From Nocardia transvalensis (GTDB lineage Bacteria; Actinomycetota; Actinomycetes; Mycobacteriales; Mycobacteriaceae), in NCBI RefSeq assembly GCF_015477765.1, contig NZ_JADLQQ010000004.1, positions 434,001 to 498,000 on the forward strand: a stretch of 64,000 nucleotides of DNA, read 5' to 3'. Positions within the stretch are counted from its first letter, which is position 1. Each line of letters opens with the position of its first letter. Made by a program: the position numbers and the translations under genes. Below are positions 1-7,390 of this stretch, piece after piece. The notes under the pieces were generated by a model. It did not search any database. It saw nothing but the letters and a program-made list of their open reading frames with translations, and was not told the DNA's origin.

Positions 1-479
1 GGGTGGCGAGTTCGGCGGCGCATGAGTCGCCGGGGGTGTTGCTGGGGCAGGTGTTGCGGCGGTTGCATGACATCCGGGTGTCGGACTGCCCATTCGATGG
101 GCGGCTGGATGTGGTGCTCGCGCAGGCGCGGCGCAGGGTGGTGGAAGGGCTGGTGGATGCCGATGATTTCGATGACGACCGTCGCGGGTGGACACCGGAG
201 CAGGTGCTCGAGCGACTGCTCGCTGAGCGCCCCGAGGAGACGGAACTCGTTGTCGCGCATGGAGATTACACGCCGCCAAATGTTTTGGACGGCGGGATCG
301 TGATCGATGTCGGGCGGCTGGGGGTGGCCGACCGGTATCGGGATCTGGCGCTGGTCCATCGGGACCTGCTCGACGATTACGGCCCGGACGAGGTGGCGGC
401 CTTCTTCGCCGCCTACGGGCTGGCCGACCCCGATCCGGTCCGCCTCGAGTATTACCGGCTGCTGGACGAATTGTTCTGA
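1..479 (+). CDS. Aminoglycoside phosphotransferase-like protein, 3' part
   Basis: The reading frame is open from the window edge, so the N-terminal nucleotide-binding lobe is missing. The visible part carries the APH/choline-kinase catalytic loop, HGDYTPPNVL, with the catalytic Asp and a metal-binding Asn. It is followed by IDVGRLGVADRYRDLAL, the APH(3')-type motif with the second metal-binding Asp. Such enzymes phosphorylate hydroxyls of aminoglycosides or other small molecules in the cytoplasm. The loop TPP replaces the CLP or FLP usual in classical APH(3') enzymes, so the substrate is uncertain. It ends 4 bases before the convergent stop of the MFS gene. Confidence 0.8.
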   Translation, partial: VASSAAHESPGVLLGQVLRRLHDIRVSDCPFDGRLDVVLAQARRRVVEGLVDADDFDDDRRGWTPEQVLERLLAERPEETELVVAHGDYTPPNVLDGGIVIDVGRLGVADRYRDLALVHRDLLDDYGPDEVAAFFAAYGLADPDPVRLEYYRLLDELF

Positions 480-483
480 GGCA

Positions 484-1899
484 TCAACCGACGAGCACCT
501 TGTCGGCATCGGCGTCGGCCTCGACTCGCTTTACCCGAACCCGGCGATGGAACAGCGCGAACGACAGCACACCCAGCAGGATGCCGGCCCCGCTCGCCAC
601 CGCAACCGCGGCGTCCAGACCGGACACGAACTGCGGCAACGCAATTCGATAACCGTCGCCCGCCGCACTGCGAAACACCGTGCCCAGCAACGCAACCCCC
701 AATGCCAGACCCAGCTGCCGAGCCGTATTGACCGCCCCGGCCGCCGTCCCGCTCTGCTGCGGCGGCACCGCCGCCATCCCGACCGCCACCAGCGCCGGAG
801 CCATCACGCCGACACCGACGCCGACCACCACATAGCCGAGAAGCAGAGCGCTCCAGGACGATTCGGTATCGATCACACCGAGTAGACCGGTGCCGACCCC
901 GATCACCACGAGCCCACCGCCGACCGTCCACTTCGGCGCCGCATCGTGCAGGATCCGGCCGAACACGCCCGACACCAGGAAGGCCGTCGCCGCCATCGGC
1001 AGCATGGACAGCCCCGCCCGCAACGGCGTCAGGTGCAACTGCTGCTGCAGCCACAGCGAGATCAGCGGGCTGACGGCGAAGGCGGCGAAGTTGAGCCCGG
1101 TGGCCGCGATCAGTGTCGCGCCGAATTCGCGGTTGCGCAGCAGTGCGAGCGGGAACATCGGTGCCGCACTGCGGGTTTCGACCACCGCGAAAACCAGCAC
1201 CGCGACCGCGCCCCCGATCAGCGTGACCAGTGCCTGCGCCTCGCCCCAGCCGTGCTCACCGGCGCGGATGATGCCGTAGGTGATGGCCGTCGCGGCCACC
1301 GCGAACGCCACCATCCCGGCGAGATCCACCCCGCGCCCGGCGCGCCGCGGCGACGGCCCGAACACCCAGGCGGACAAGACGATCGTCACCGCCGCCACCG
1401 GCAGATTCACGAAGAAGATCCACCGCCACGACAGCAGATCGGTGAGCACGCCGCCCAGCACCACCCCGATACCGGCCGCCGCGCCCGCGACGGCACCCCA
1501 GGCGCCGAAGGCGACGCCGCGGTCACGGCCGGTATAGGTGGCATGCAGCAGCGACAACGTGGTCGCGAACATGGCCGCGCCGCCGATACCCTGGAAGGCC
1601 CTGGCCGCCACCAGAATTCCCGGCGACTGCGCGATCCCGCACACGAGCGAGGCCGCCGCGAAGACCGCCAGCCCCACCAGATAGGTGGGTTTGGCGCCCA
1701 CCCGGTCGGCCAGCGATCCGAGCACCAGCAGCAGCGCCGCCAACGCCAGCGCGTACCCGTCGACCACCCACTGCAGCCCGGACAGGCCGGTGCCCAGATC
1801 GGCGGCGATATCGGGCAGCGCCACGTTGACGATGGTGACGTCGATGAGCAGCATCAGCGTGCCGAGACACGCCGCGAACAAGGGGAGCCATTTCCGCAC
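484..1899 (-). CDS. MFS drug-efflux transporter, DHA2 (EmrB/QacA) type
   Basis: A proton-coupled inner-membrane exporter, probably for drugs or other toxic amphiphiles. About 471 residues with some 14 hydrophobic helices fit the 14-helix DHA2 family. Motif A is GSLADRVGAKPTYL after helix 2, and a DVTIVNVALPDIA segment typical of the family lies in helix 1. I chose the GTG at 1899 because GGAGG lies about 7 bases upstream; an in-frame ATG at 1938 would add 13 residues without a better ribosome site. The gene is divergent from an Lrp-type regulator about 100 bases away, which probably controls it. The C-terminus is polar and Asp/Ala-rich. The substrate cannot be read from sequence. Confidence 0.88.
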   Translation of the reverse strand: MRKWLPLFAACLGTLMLLIDVTIVNVALPDIAADLGTGLSGLQWVVDGYALALAALLLVLGSLADRVGAKPTYLVGLAVFAAASLVCGIAQSPGILVAARAFQGIGGAAMFATTLSLLHATYTGRDRGVAFGAWGAVAGAAAGIGVVLGGVLTDLLSWRWIFFVNLPVAAVTIVLSAWVFGPSPRRAGRGVDLAGMVAFAVAATAITYGIIRAGEHGWGEAQALVTLIGGAVAVLVFAVVETRSAAPMFPLALLRNREFGATLIAATGLNFAAFAVSPLISLWLQQQLHLTPLRAGLSMLPMAATAFLVSGVFGRILHDAAPKWTVGGGLVVIGVGTGLLGVIDTESSWSALLLGYVVVGVGVGVMAPALVAVGMAAVPPQQSGTAAGAVNTARQLGLALGVALLGTVFRSAAGDGYRIALPQFVSGLDAAVAVASGAGILLGVLSFALFHRRVRVKRVEADADADKVLVG

Positions 1900-1997
1900 G
1901 GCGACCTCCAGAAGTGAACGAACGATATCGACGCCCAAGCCTGCGGGATGCTTGAATATCCACCTAGCTGTCCGCCCTTCTCTATTGGATTCCTCCT

Positions 1998-3032
1998 ATG
2001 TCGCGTGAAGATATCGCCGAAACCTCCGTTTCCGATCTGCTCGACAAGCAGATCGTGCACGCGCTGATCACCGATGCGCGCATCCCGTTCGCCAAGCTAG
2101 GCGCGATCCTCGGCGTCTCGGAACAGACCGTCGCGCGGCGCTATCGGTCGTTGCGCCAGCGCGGCATCATCCACCTCTCGGGCCTGGTGAACGCGGTTCC
2201 GCTCGGGCACACCCGCTGGATGCTGCGACTGCGTTCCACCCCCGACAAGGCGTTGCGGCTGGCCGAATCGCTGGCGCGGTTCCCGGACGTGAGCTGGGTG
2301 TCGCTGCTGTCGACCGGTTCGGAGGTGGCCTGTGTGAGCCGCCCGGAATCCACCGAACGGCGCGATGCGCTGCTGCTGCACACCCTGCCGCGCGCGGCGC
2401 AGGTGACCGAGATCCGTGCCCACGAGGTGATCCATCGCTTCCCGCTGGAGTCGGAGTGGCCGCACTACGACGGTCTGCTGACCGCCGACCAGCGCCGGGC
2501 GCTGGGAGAGCGGCCGCCGGTGCGCGACGACGGCCCGGATGCGCCGGTCGATCTGTCGACGGCCGATCAGGTGATGCTGGCGATCCTGGCCCGCGACGCC
2601 CGCGCCCCCTATGCCCGGATCGCCGCCGAAACCGGGTGGAGCCCAACCCGAGTGGCGCGGCGCATGGACGAGCTGGTCGAGGCCGGGGTGCTGTACTTCG
2701 ATATGGATTTCGCGATCGAACGCATGGGGTATGCGGTGCGTGCCCTGCTGTGGATGCGTACCCGGCCCGCGGATCTCGAGGAGGCGGGCAGCGCCATCGC
2801 CACCCATCCGGAGGCCGCATTCGTCGCCGCGACCACCGGCCCGACCAATCTGGTGGCCTCGATCATCTGCCGCGACACAGCCCATCTGTATCGCTACGTC
2901 ACCGAGAAGCTGGGCACGCTCGACGGCATCGCCGATATCGAGATCACTCCCGCCCTGCGGGTGCTGAAACAGGCCCAGGCGCTGATGCATACCGACCGCG
3001 TCACCCTGGTTCCCGAACCGAATCGCAGGTAG
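1998..3032 (+). CDS. Lrp/AsnC family regulator with two tandem modules
   Basis: A DNA-binding transcriptional regulator of 344 residues, twice the usual Lrp/AsnC length of about 150. It contains two complete modules: a winged HTH at about residues 12-60 (DLLDKQIVHALITDARIPFA), a ligand-sensing RAM-like beta-alpha-beta domain to about residue 145, a second HTH at about 180-230 (LSTADQVMLAILARDARAPY) and a second RAM domain to about 320. Double-module Lrp proteins are common in actinobacteria and can fold as pseudo-dimers. It is divergent from the MFS exporter and is the natural candidate to regulate it. No strong Shine-Dalgarno sequence precedes the ATG. Confidence 0.88.
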   Translation: MSREDIAETSVSDLLDKQIVHALITDARIPFAKLGAILGVSEQTVARRYRSLRQRGIIHLSGLVNAVPLGHTRWMLRLRSTPDKALRLAESLARFPDVSWVSLLSTGSEVACVSRPESTERRDALLLHTLPRAAQVTEIRAHEVIHRFPLESEWPHYDGLLTADQRRALGERPPVRDDGPDAPVDLSTADQVMLAILARDARAPYARIAAETGWSPTRVARRMDELVEAGVLYFDMDFAIERMGYAVRALLWMRTRPADLEEAGSAIATHPEAAFVAATTGPTNLVASIICRDTAHLYRYVTEKLGTLDGIADIEITPALRVLKQAQALMHTDRVTLVPEPNRR

Positions 3033-3072
3033 TTCGCCGGCGGACACGCGTGTCGTGGGCGCGTCGCTTGCC

Positions 3073-3088
3073 TCGAACACGTGTTCGT
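3073..3088. promoter_or_regulatory. LexA (SOS) box of recA
   Basis: TCGAACACGTGTTCGT matches the actinobacterial LexA box TCGAAC-N4-GTTCGA in 15 of its 16 positions, failing only at the last base. It lies about 92 bases upstream of the recA start. LexA would repress here until RecA filaments trigger its self-cleavage. No lexA gene lies in the window. Confidence 0.9.
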
Positions 3089-3107
3089 CTAAGCTGGCCG
3101 TCAGAAC

Positions 3108-3130
3108 TTGTCGGTGCCGCCCTCTAACGT
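3108..3130 (+). promoter_or_regulatory. RecA-NDp (PafBC-dependent) promoter of recA
   Basis: TTGTCGGTG (3108-3116), an exact 8-base gap, and TAACGT (3125-3130) match the mycobacterial RecA-NDp consensus TTGTCRGTG-N8-TAnnnT. In mycobacteria this element is activated by PafBC and drives LexA-independent DNA-damage induction. The match was read directly; function here is inferred from mycobacteria. Confidence 0.8.
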
Positions 3131-3179
3131 GGGCGTCAACCACACAACGAGATCACCCGTCGAGAAGGGGAACCAGACG

Positions 3180-4223
3180 ATGGCACCACAGGCTTACGAC
3201 CGCGACAAGGCGCTGGAGCTTGCGCTCGCGCAGGTCGAGAAGAGCTTCGGCAAGGGCGCGGTGATGCGCCTGGGCGAGGAGGCACGCCAGCCCATCTCGG
3301 TCATCCCGACGGGGTCGATCGCGCTGGATGTGGCGCTCGGTCTGGGTGGTCTGCCGCGCGGACGCATCGTGGAGATCTACGGTCCGGAATCCTCCGGTAA
3401 GAGCACCCTCGCGCTGCATGCCGTCGCCAATGCGCAGGCCAACGGCGGTGTCGCGGCGTTCATCGACGCCGAGCACGCGCTGGATCCGGAGTATGCCCGC
3501 AAGCTCGGCGTCGACACCGATGCGCTGCTGGTCTCCCAGCCCGACACCGGTGAGCAGGCCCTCGAAATCGCCGATATGCTGGTGCGTTCCGGCGCGCTGG
3601 ACGTCATCGTTATCGACTCGGTGGCCGCGTTGGTGCCGCGCGCCGAGATCGAGGGCGAGATGGGCGACAGCCACGTGGGCCTGCAGGCCCGCCTGATGAG
3701 CCAGGCGCTGCGCAAGATGACCAGCGCGCTCAACAACTCCGGCACCACCGCCATCTTCATCAACCAGCTGCGCGAGAAGATCGGCGTGATGTTCGGCTCG
3801 CCCGAGACCACCACCGGTGGTAAGGCGCTGAAGTTCTACGCGTCGGTGCGCCTGGATGTGCGGCGCATCGAGACGCTCAAGGACGGCACCGACGCGGTGG
3901 GTAACCGCACCCGGGTGAAGGTCGTCAAGAACAAGGTCTCGCCGCCGTTCAAGCAGGCCGAGTTCGACATCCTGTACGGCGTGGGCATCTCCAAGGAGGG
4001 CTCGATCATCGATATGGGTGTCGAGCAGGGCTTCATCCGCAAGTCCGGCTCCTGGTACACCTACGAGGGCGATCAGCTCGGTCAGGGCAAGGAGAACGCG
4101 CGCAAGTTCCTGCTGGAGAACACCGACGTGCGCGACGAGATCGAGAAGAAGATCAAGGAAAAGCTCGGTATCGGTGCCGATGTCACCGCAGACGCGGGTG
4201 CCGAGGCGCCCGTCGACTTCTAA
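3180..4223 (+). CDS. recA: Recombinase RecA
   Basis: The ATP-dependent strand-exchange protein of homologous recombination and co-protease for LexA, 347 residues. The Walker A motif GPESSGKST is at about residues 67-75 and the Walker B segment [11 protein letters not shown] at about 141-151. The core is contiguous, so there is no intein, unlike M. tuberculosis RecA. The ATG at 3180 ([13 protein letters not shown]) follows an AGAAGGGGA ribosome site. An upstream in-frame GTG at 3108 falls inside the RecA-NDp promoter and is rejected. Transcription should be damage-inducible from both the LexA-controlled and the PafBC-type sites, and should continue into recX three bases downstream. Confidence 0.98.
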   Translation: MAPQAYDRDKALELALAQVEKSFGKGAVMRLGEEARQPISVIPTGSIALDVALGLGGLPRGRIVEIYGPESSGKSTLALHAVANAQANGGVAAFIDAEHALDPEYARKLGVDTDALLVSQPDTGEQALEIADMLVRSGALDVIVIDSVAALVPRAEIEGEMGDSHVGLQARLMSQALRKMTSALNNSGTTAIFINQLREKIGVMFGSPETTTGGKALKFYASVRLDVRRIETLKDGTDAVGNRTRVKVVKNKVSPPFKQAEFDILYGVGISKEGSIIDMGVEQGFIRKSGSWYTYEGDQLGQGKENARKFLLENTDVRDEIEKKIKEKLGIGADVTADAGAEAPVDF

Positions 4224-4226
4224 CCG

Positions 4227-5654
4227 ATGCCAGACCGGGAAGCGTCAGGGCCCCCTCCCCTTCAGGGCCCTGACGTGACTCGGCTCGATGCGGTGGAACG
4301 GCTGCGCCGGCAGCTGGCCGAGATGGAGGGCGGCCGCCCCGCCGGGGATTCGGAGGAGCGGCCGAAACCGGTTCGCTCGCACCGCCGTTCCCGCCGGGGG
4401 AGGAATAGTGCAGGGCCGGAAGGGAGCTCGAGCGGCCTGTGGCGTTCCGATGGTGGCCCGGTGGATGCGGCCATCGGCGATCCGCACCAGGGAGACGCGG
4501 GGTTCCCTGGTGCGGAGGGGTTCGGGCGCCGCCCGGCGAGATCGTCGCGGCGGTCCCGTCACCCCGACCCGACCAGTTCATCGAGCGTGCTGTCTTCGGG
4601 CGATACCTCGTCGCCCGGATCCGAATTCGAGGAGTCGGTTGCCCCGGATGATTGTGCGCCGGTGGATGGTTCCGGCGACCCGGCGAGTGTCCTCGGATAT
4701 GGCTCGCGACCGACAGATTCGTCGGCGGTAGTCCGAGGTGAACGTCGGTCGGCCCACACGGGCGGTGGGGCGGACAACCCTCGGGGCGTCATCTCCTCGG
4801 GCGACGGCGACCCCGAGCGACCGTTGACGGATACCCCTCGGGGCGGCCGGTCGGCTGATTCCGGGCGGGGAGGCAGGCGCGGTGCACGACGGCGTGACGG
4901 CGGCTCCGAAGGTGAGCCGCACGGCGGGGGCACCGAGGCGCAGGCGAAGGATGTGTGCCTGCGTCTGCTGACCGACCGAGCGCGCAGCCGGGCCGAACTG
5001 GCCGACAAGCTGGCGGCCAAGGGGTTCACCGCCGAGGTCGCCGAGCGGGCCCTGAACCGCCTCGCCGAGGTCGGCCTCGTCGACGACGCCACCTTCGCCG
5101 AACAGTGGGTGCACTCCCGCCATACGTACTCCGGCAAGGGGAAGAAGGCCCTAGCCGAGGAGCTGCGCCGCAAGGGCGTGGCCTCGACCGACGCCCAACC
5201 GGCCCTCGCCGCCGTCACCGCCGACGACGAATACGCCCGCGCCACCGGCCTGGTTCGCCGCAAACTGCAGACCCTGTCCCCGGACCTGGAGCGCGACAAG
5301 GCGATCCGCCGCCTCGTCGGCATGCTCGCCCGCCGTGGCTACAACCCGTCCACGGCACATGCCGTGGTCATGGCCGAACTGGCGGATGCGGGCTTCGGCA
5401 TCACCGAGTCGCCGGACGGCTCGCGTTCGCGCCGAAGCGCTGGGCCCACCGAACCGCCACACGGTCCGGACGCCGACGAGGCCGCAGTCGATCTCGTCCG
5501 CCGCAAACTACGCACCTTGCCGCGAAACCTGGACCCGGACAAAGCGCTTCGTCGCTTGGTCGGCGCGCTCGCCCGGCGCGGCTACAGCGCGTCCACCGCC
5601 TACGCGATAGCCAAAGCCGAACTCGCGGCAGCGCATTCGGAGGACGATCGGTAA
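4227..5654 (+). CDS. recX: RecX regulator with long N-terminal extension and duplicated C-terminal module
   Basis: RecX binds RecA filaments and inhibits their extension. The usual length is about 150-210 residues; this one is 475. Residues 1 to about 235 are low-complexity, rich in Gly, Ser, Arg and Pro, and probably disordered; only the first 30 or so (RLDAVERLRRQLAEME) look helical. The RecX core starts near residue 238 (AKDVCLRLLTDRARSRAELADKL) and has the normal three helical repeats up to about 390. A Pro/Ser linker is followed by a second copy of the third repeat at about 419-470: LVRRKLRTLPRNLDPDKALR mirrors LVRRKLQTLSPDLERDKAIR. The start is 3 bases after the recA stop, so the genes are co-transcribed. 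Function of the extra parts is unknown. Confidence 0.9.
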   Translation: MPDREASGPPPLQGPDVTRLDAVERLRRQLAEMEGGRPAGDSEERPKPVRSHRRSRRGRNSAGPEGSSSGLWRSDGGPVDAAIGDPHQGDAGFPGAEGFGRRPARSSRRSRHPDPTSSSSVLSSGDTSSPGSEFEESVAPDDCAPVDGSGDPASVLGYGSRPTDSSAVVRGERRSAHTGGGADNPRGVISSGDGDPERPLTDTPRGGRSADSGRGGRRGARRRDGGSEGEPHGGGTEAQAKDVCLRLLTDRARSRAELADKLAAKGFTAEVAERALNRLAEVGLVDDATFAEQWVHSRHTYSGKGKKALAEELRRKGVASTDAQPALAAVTADDEYARATGLVRRKLQTLSPDLERDKAIRRLVGMLARRGYNPSTAHAVVMAELADAGFGITESPDGSRSRRSAGPTEPPHGPDADEAAVDLVRRKLRTLPRNLDPDKALRRLVGALARRGYSASTAYAIAKAELAAAHSEDDR

Positions 5655-5867
5655 CCTTCCGGCGAGGCGGTCGTTTCTCGTTGATCAGCAGAGAATCTCG
5701 CTTCCCGTCGCACGGCGACGGGAACACTCACTTCTGCGGGATCCGCCCGGTCGAGCCGCAACCCGGTCTCCGCACCCGCCTGCCCCGCCCAGGCCACAAG
5801 GCCGAGCGTGACCGCCCGGCCGCAACAACATTCGCCACCATTCGCTTCATCGACGGCACTCCTTCAT

Positions 5868-5885
5868 CACCGCCGTTCGGCGGTG
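5868..5885 (+). terminator. Hairpin downstream of recX
   Basis: A perfect 7-bp stem, CACCGCC-GTTC-GGCGGTG, lies about 215 bases after the recX stop, without a clear T-run. It may be a weak terminator. The stretch 5655-5867 shows no convincing gene, only a weak minus-strand hydrophobic ORF broken by a frame change. Confidence 0.4.
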
Positions 5886-5935
5886 TCGGCGCGAGGTCAG
5901 CGGTGTTGATCTCGGCCGAGGCAGCCGACAGTTGT

Positions 5936-5959
5936 GGCGCCCCCTGATGCCGGGGCGCC
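5936..5959 (-). terminator. Strong hairpin between recX and the DUF2795 gene
   Basis: A perfect 8-bp GC stem (GGCGCCCC / GGGGCGCC) with an 8-base loop starts about 14 bases beyond the stop of the minus-strand DUF2795 gene. Its position between convergent genes suits a terminator; there is no U-tract, as is common in actinobacteria. Confidence 0.6.
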
Positions 5960-5973
5960 GCTGCGACAGCCCG

Positions 5974-6291
5974 TCAGCTGCCGCGGTTTTCGCCGAGTTC
6001 GTCGACGATCGGGCCGGCGGGGACGTCCTTCTCCTGTTCGGCCAGGCCCGGGTGGGTGTGGGTGCGGCGCTGGGCGGCCCGGTCGGCGGGGGCTCGGTCG
6101 GGAGCGAGGTCGACCGATTGCAGGACCTCGGTGATGTTCGCGTAGGACTCCGGCGGGATGGCGCGCAGGGCGCGGACCGTGTCGTCGTCGGCGCCCGCCT
6201 GGGTGGCGTAGCGCACCAATTGGTCCTTGTCCGCGGGGAAGTCGGCGTCCGAGAGGGCCTGCCGGACACTGTCGACATCGGTTGCCACCAT
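5974..6291 (-). CDS. DUF2795 domain protein
   Basis: A 105-residue soluble protein of unknown function. Residues 1-55 match the DUF2795 pattern: a helix ending in DFPADKDQLVRYATQAGAD, then a segment like TVRALRAIPPESYANITEVL. In other actinobacteria these small domains occur alone or in tandem and look like small helical adaptor or DNA-associated modules, but no role is established. The C-terminal half is polar. I took the ATG at 6291 because AGGAGG lies 8 bases upstream; a longer frame starting at 6414 has no such site and an unconvincing sequence. The closest upstream gene on the same strand starts at 7174 and ends 115 bases away. Confidence 0.8.
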   Translation of the reverse strand: MVATDVDSVRQALSDADFPADKDQLVRYATQAGADDDTVRALRAIPPESYANITEVLQSVDLAPDRAPADRAAQRRTHTHPGLAEQEKDVPAGPIVDELGENRGS

Positions 6292-6406
6292 CGCGAAACC
6301 TCCTCGAGCTCGGGTTTGTGGTTCGGGCGGTCGTCCAGCGGCAGTACCCGGCACGGGGTGCGGCAAACGGCAAGATCGCGAAATCAGCCGTGGTTCTCGA
6401 GGACTA

Positions 6407-7174
6407 CTACTCACCTTCGGATCGGGTGGACTCGAGGAGTCTCGCTACCGCGGTGGCGAATTCGCCAGGGTTGTGGGAGTGCACACGGTGGCCGACCGGG
6501 ATGGTGACCATTTCGGCATTCGGGAGCGTATGAGTCAGCTGTTCCAGCCGGGCGGGGGCGATATGGCTGCTGGGGCCGCCGCTGATCACGAGGGTCGGCA
6601 TGGTGAGGGTGCCGAGCCGCGACCACCACTCGGGGTCCGGTTGGCGCAGATGGGCCACCAGGGGCCGAATGGAACGATGGTCGAATTCGCGGGTACGGCG
6701 CAGGCCGTCGAGTTGGGCCAGCAGGATCGGGGCCAGGTGGCGCATGCGGTGGCGCGGGGCGGCCGCGGCGTCGCGGGGCGGGGGCGGAGTGTCCTCCAGG
6801 ACAAGGGTCCGCAACCGGTCGGGGGCGGACTGGGCGACGAGGGTGGCGATATAGCCTCCGAGTGAGTGCCCGATCAGGTCCACCCGGGGCAGTGCCAGCC
6901 GATCCAAGGCGGAGACGACCGTCGATCGGAACAGGTCGAAATCGTAATGGCCTGGCCGCCAACTACTTCCGTGACCCGGAAGGTCGAATGCGATCGCTCG
7001 GCACCCTATCGTTGCCAGCCCTTCGGCAATAGCGTCCCAGGTAGCGGCGGTACTGGCGAGGGCGTGCAGGAAGACCACGGGTCGGCCCCGGGGATCCCCG
7101 GTTTCGCGGTAGCCGACGACTGCGCCGTCGAGGTCGAGGGCCCGAGCGGTGGTTGTCGGCCTGTCTGAGGTCAC
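6407..7174 (-). CDS. Alpha/beta-hydrolase fold protein
   Basis: A 255-residue cytoplasmic hydrolase. The oxyanion-hole segment VVFLHALASTAATWD is near residue 34, the nucleophile elbow GHSLGG is near residue 103 and the catalytic His region is PVGHRVHSHNP near residue 228. The acid is probably the Asp of the VLEDTPPP segment or one on strand 6. Family members are esterases, lactonases, C-C hydrolases or epoxide hydrolases; the substrate cannot be assigned. The GTG at 7174 is the longest start; the ribosome site is weak. It is divergent from the THUMP methyltransferase leader region. Confidence 0.85.
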   Translation of the reverse strand: MTSDRPTTTARALDLDGAVVGYRETGDPRGRPVVFLHALASTAATWDAIAEGLATIGCRAIAFDLPGHGSSWRPGHYDFDLFRSTVVSALDRLALPRVDLIGHSLGGYIATLVAQSAPDRLRTLVLEDTPPPPRDAAAAPRHRMRHLAPILLAQLDGLRRTREFDHRSIRPLVAHLRQPDPEWWSRLGTLTMPTLVISGGPSSHIAPARLEQLTHTLPNAEMVTIPVGHRVHSHNPGEFATAVARLLESTRSEGE

Positions 7175-7260
7175 GGGAGGCCATGATAGGGCGGCTCACC
7201 CAGTTCCCATCGTGAAACCAGCGCGCCGGAAAATCGGGCGACGCGTGCCCGCCGCGCTGC

Positions 7261-7335
7261 TAGCATCCGCGTCATGACCTTCTTCCACCTGCGTTGAGGA
7301 CCCGTCGGCGAGACGAGGAGCTCCCGTCGCCGGCG
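7261..7335 (+). promoter_or_regulatory. Promoter and hairpin around a putative leader peptide
   Basis: TAGCAT at 7261-7266 has the TAnnnT form of an actinobacterial -10 element and sits 7 bases before the ATG at 7274, so transcription would start at or next to that ATG. After the 7-codon ORF ends at 7297, CGGCGA (7306-7311) can pair with TCGCCG (7327-7332), giving a possible attenuator-like hairpin ahead of the methyltransferase start at 7391. Confidence 0.35.
7274..7297 (+). CDS. Possible 7-codon leader peptide (MTFFHLR)
   Basis: A complete mini-ORF, ATG-ACC-TTC-TTC-CAC-CTG-CGT-TGA, placed 7 bases after a -10-like TAGCAT so that its mRNA would be leaderless. It stands alone 93 bases before an rRNA/tRNA-type methyltransferase gene and directly ahead of a hairpin. 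Leaderless short ORFs acting as translational attenuators are known in mycobacteria. The methyltransferase context would suit a ribosome-sensing leader, but this is inference from layout and needs conservation to support it. Confidence 0.35.
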   Translation: MTFFHLR

Positions 7336-7390
7336 ATGCGGAACGGCGTGGTGTCGTTGCGGGCCTCGATGTGGGAGAAGTACGTTCATC

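Noticed and set aside
3180..4223. Possible intein in RecA
   Set aside because: The recA sequence is contiguous at normal length of 347 residues, with no insert in the core.
5600..5860. Minus-strand signal-peptide-like ORF after recX
   Set aside because: A plausible hydrophobic start (MKRMVANVVAA) and the following AWAGQAGAE segment are in different frames and overlap the recX 3' end; too weak to call as a gene.
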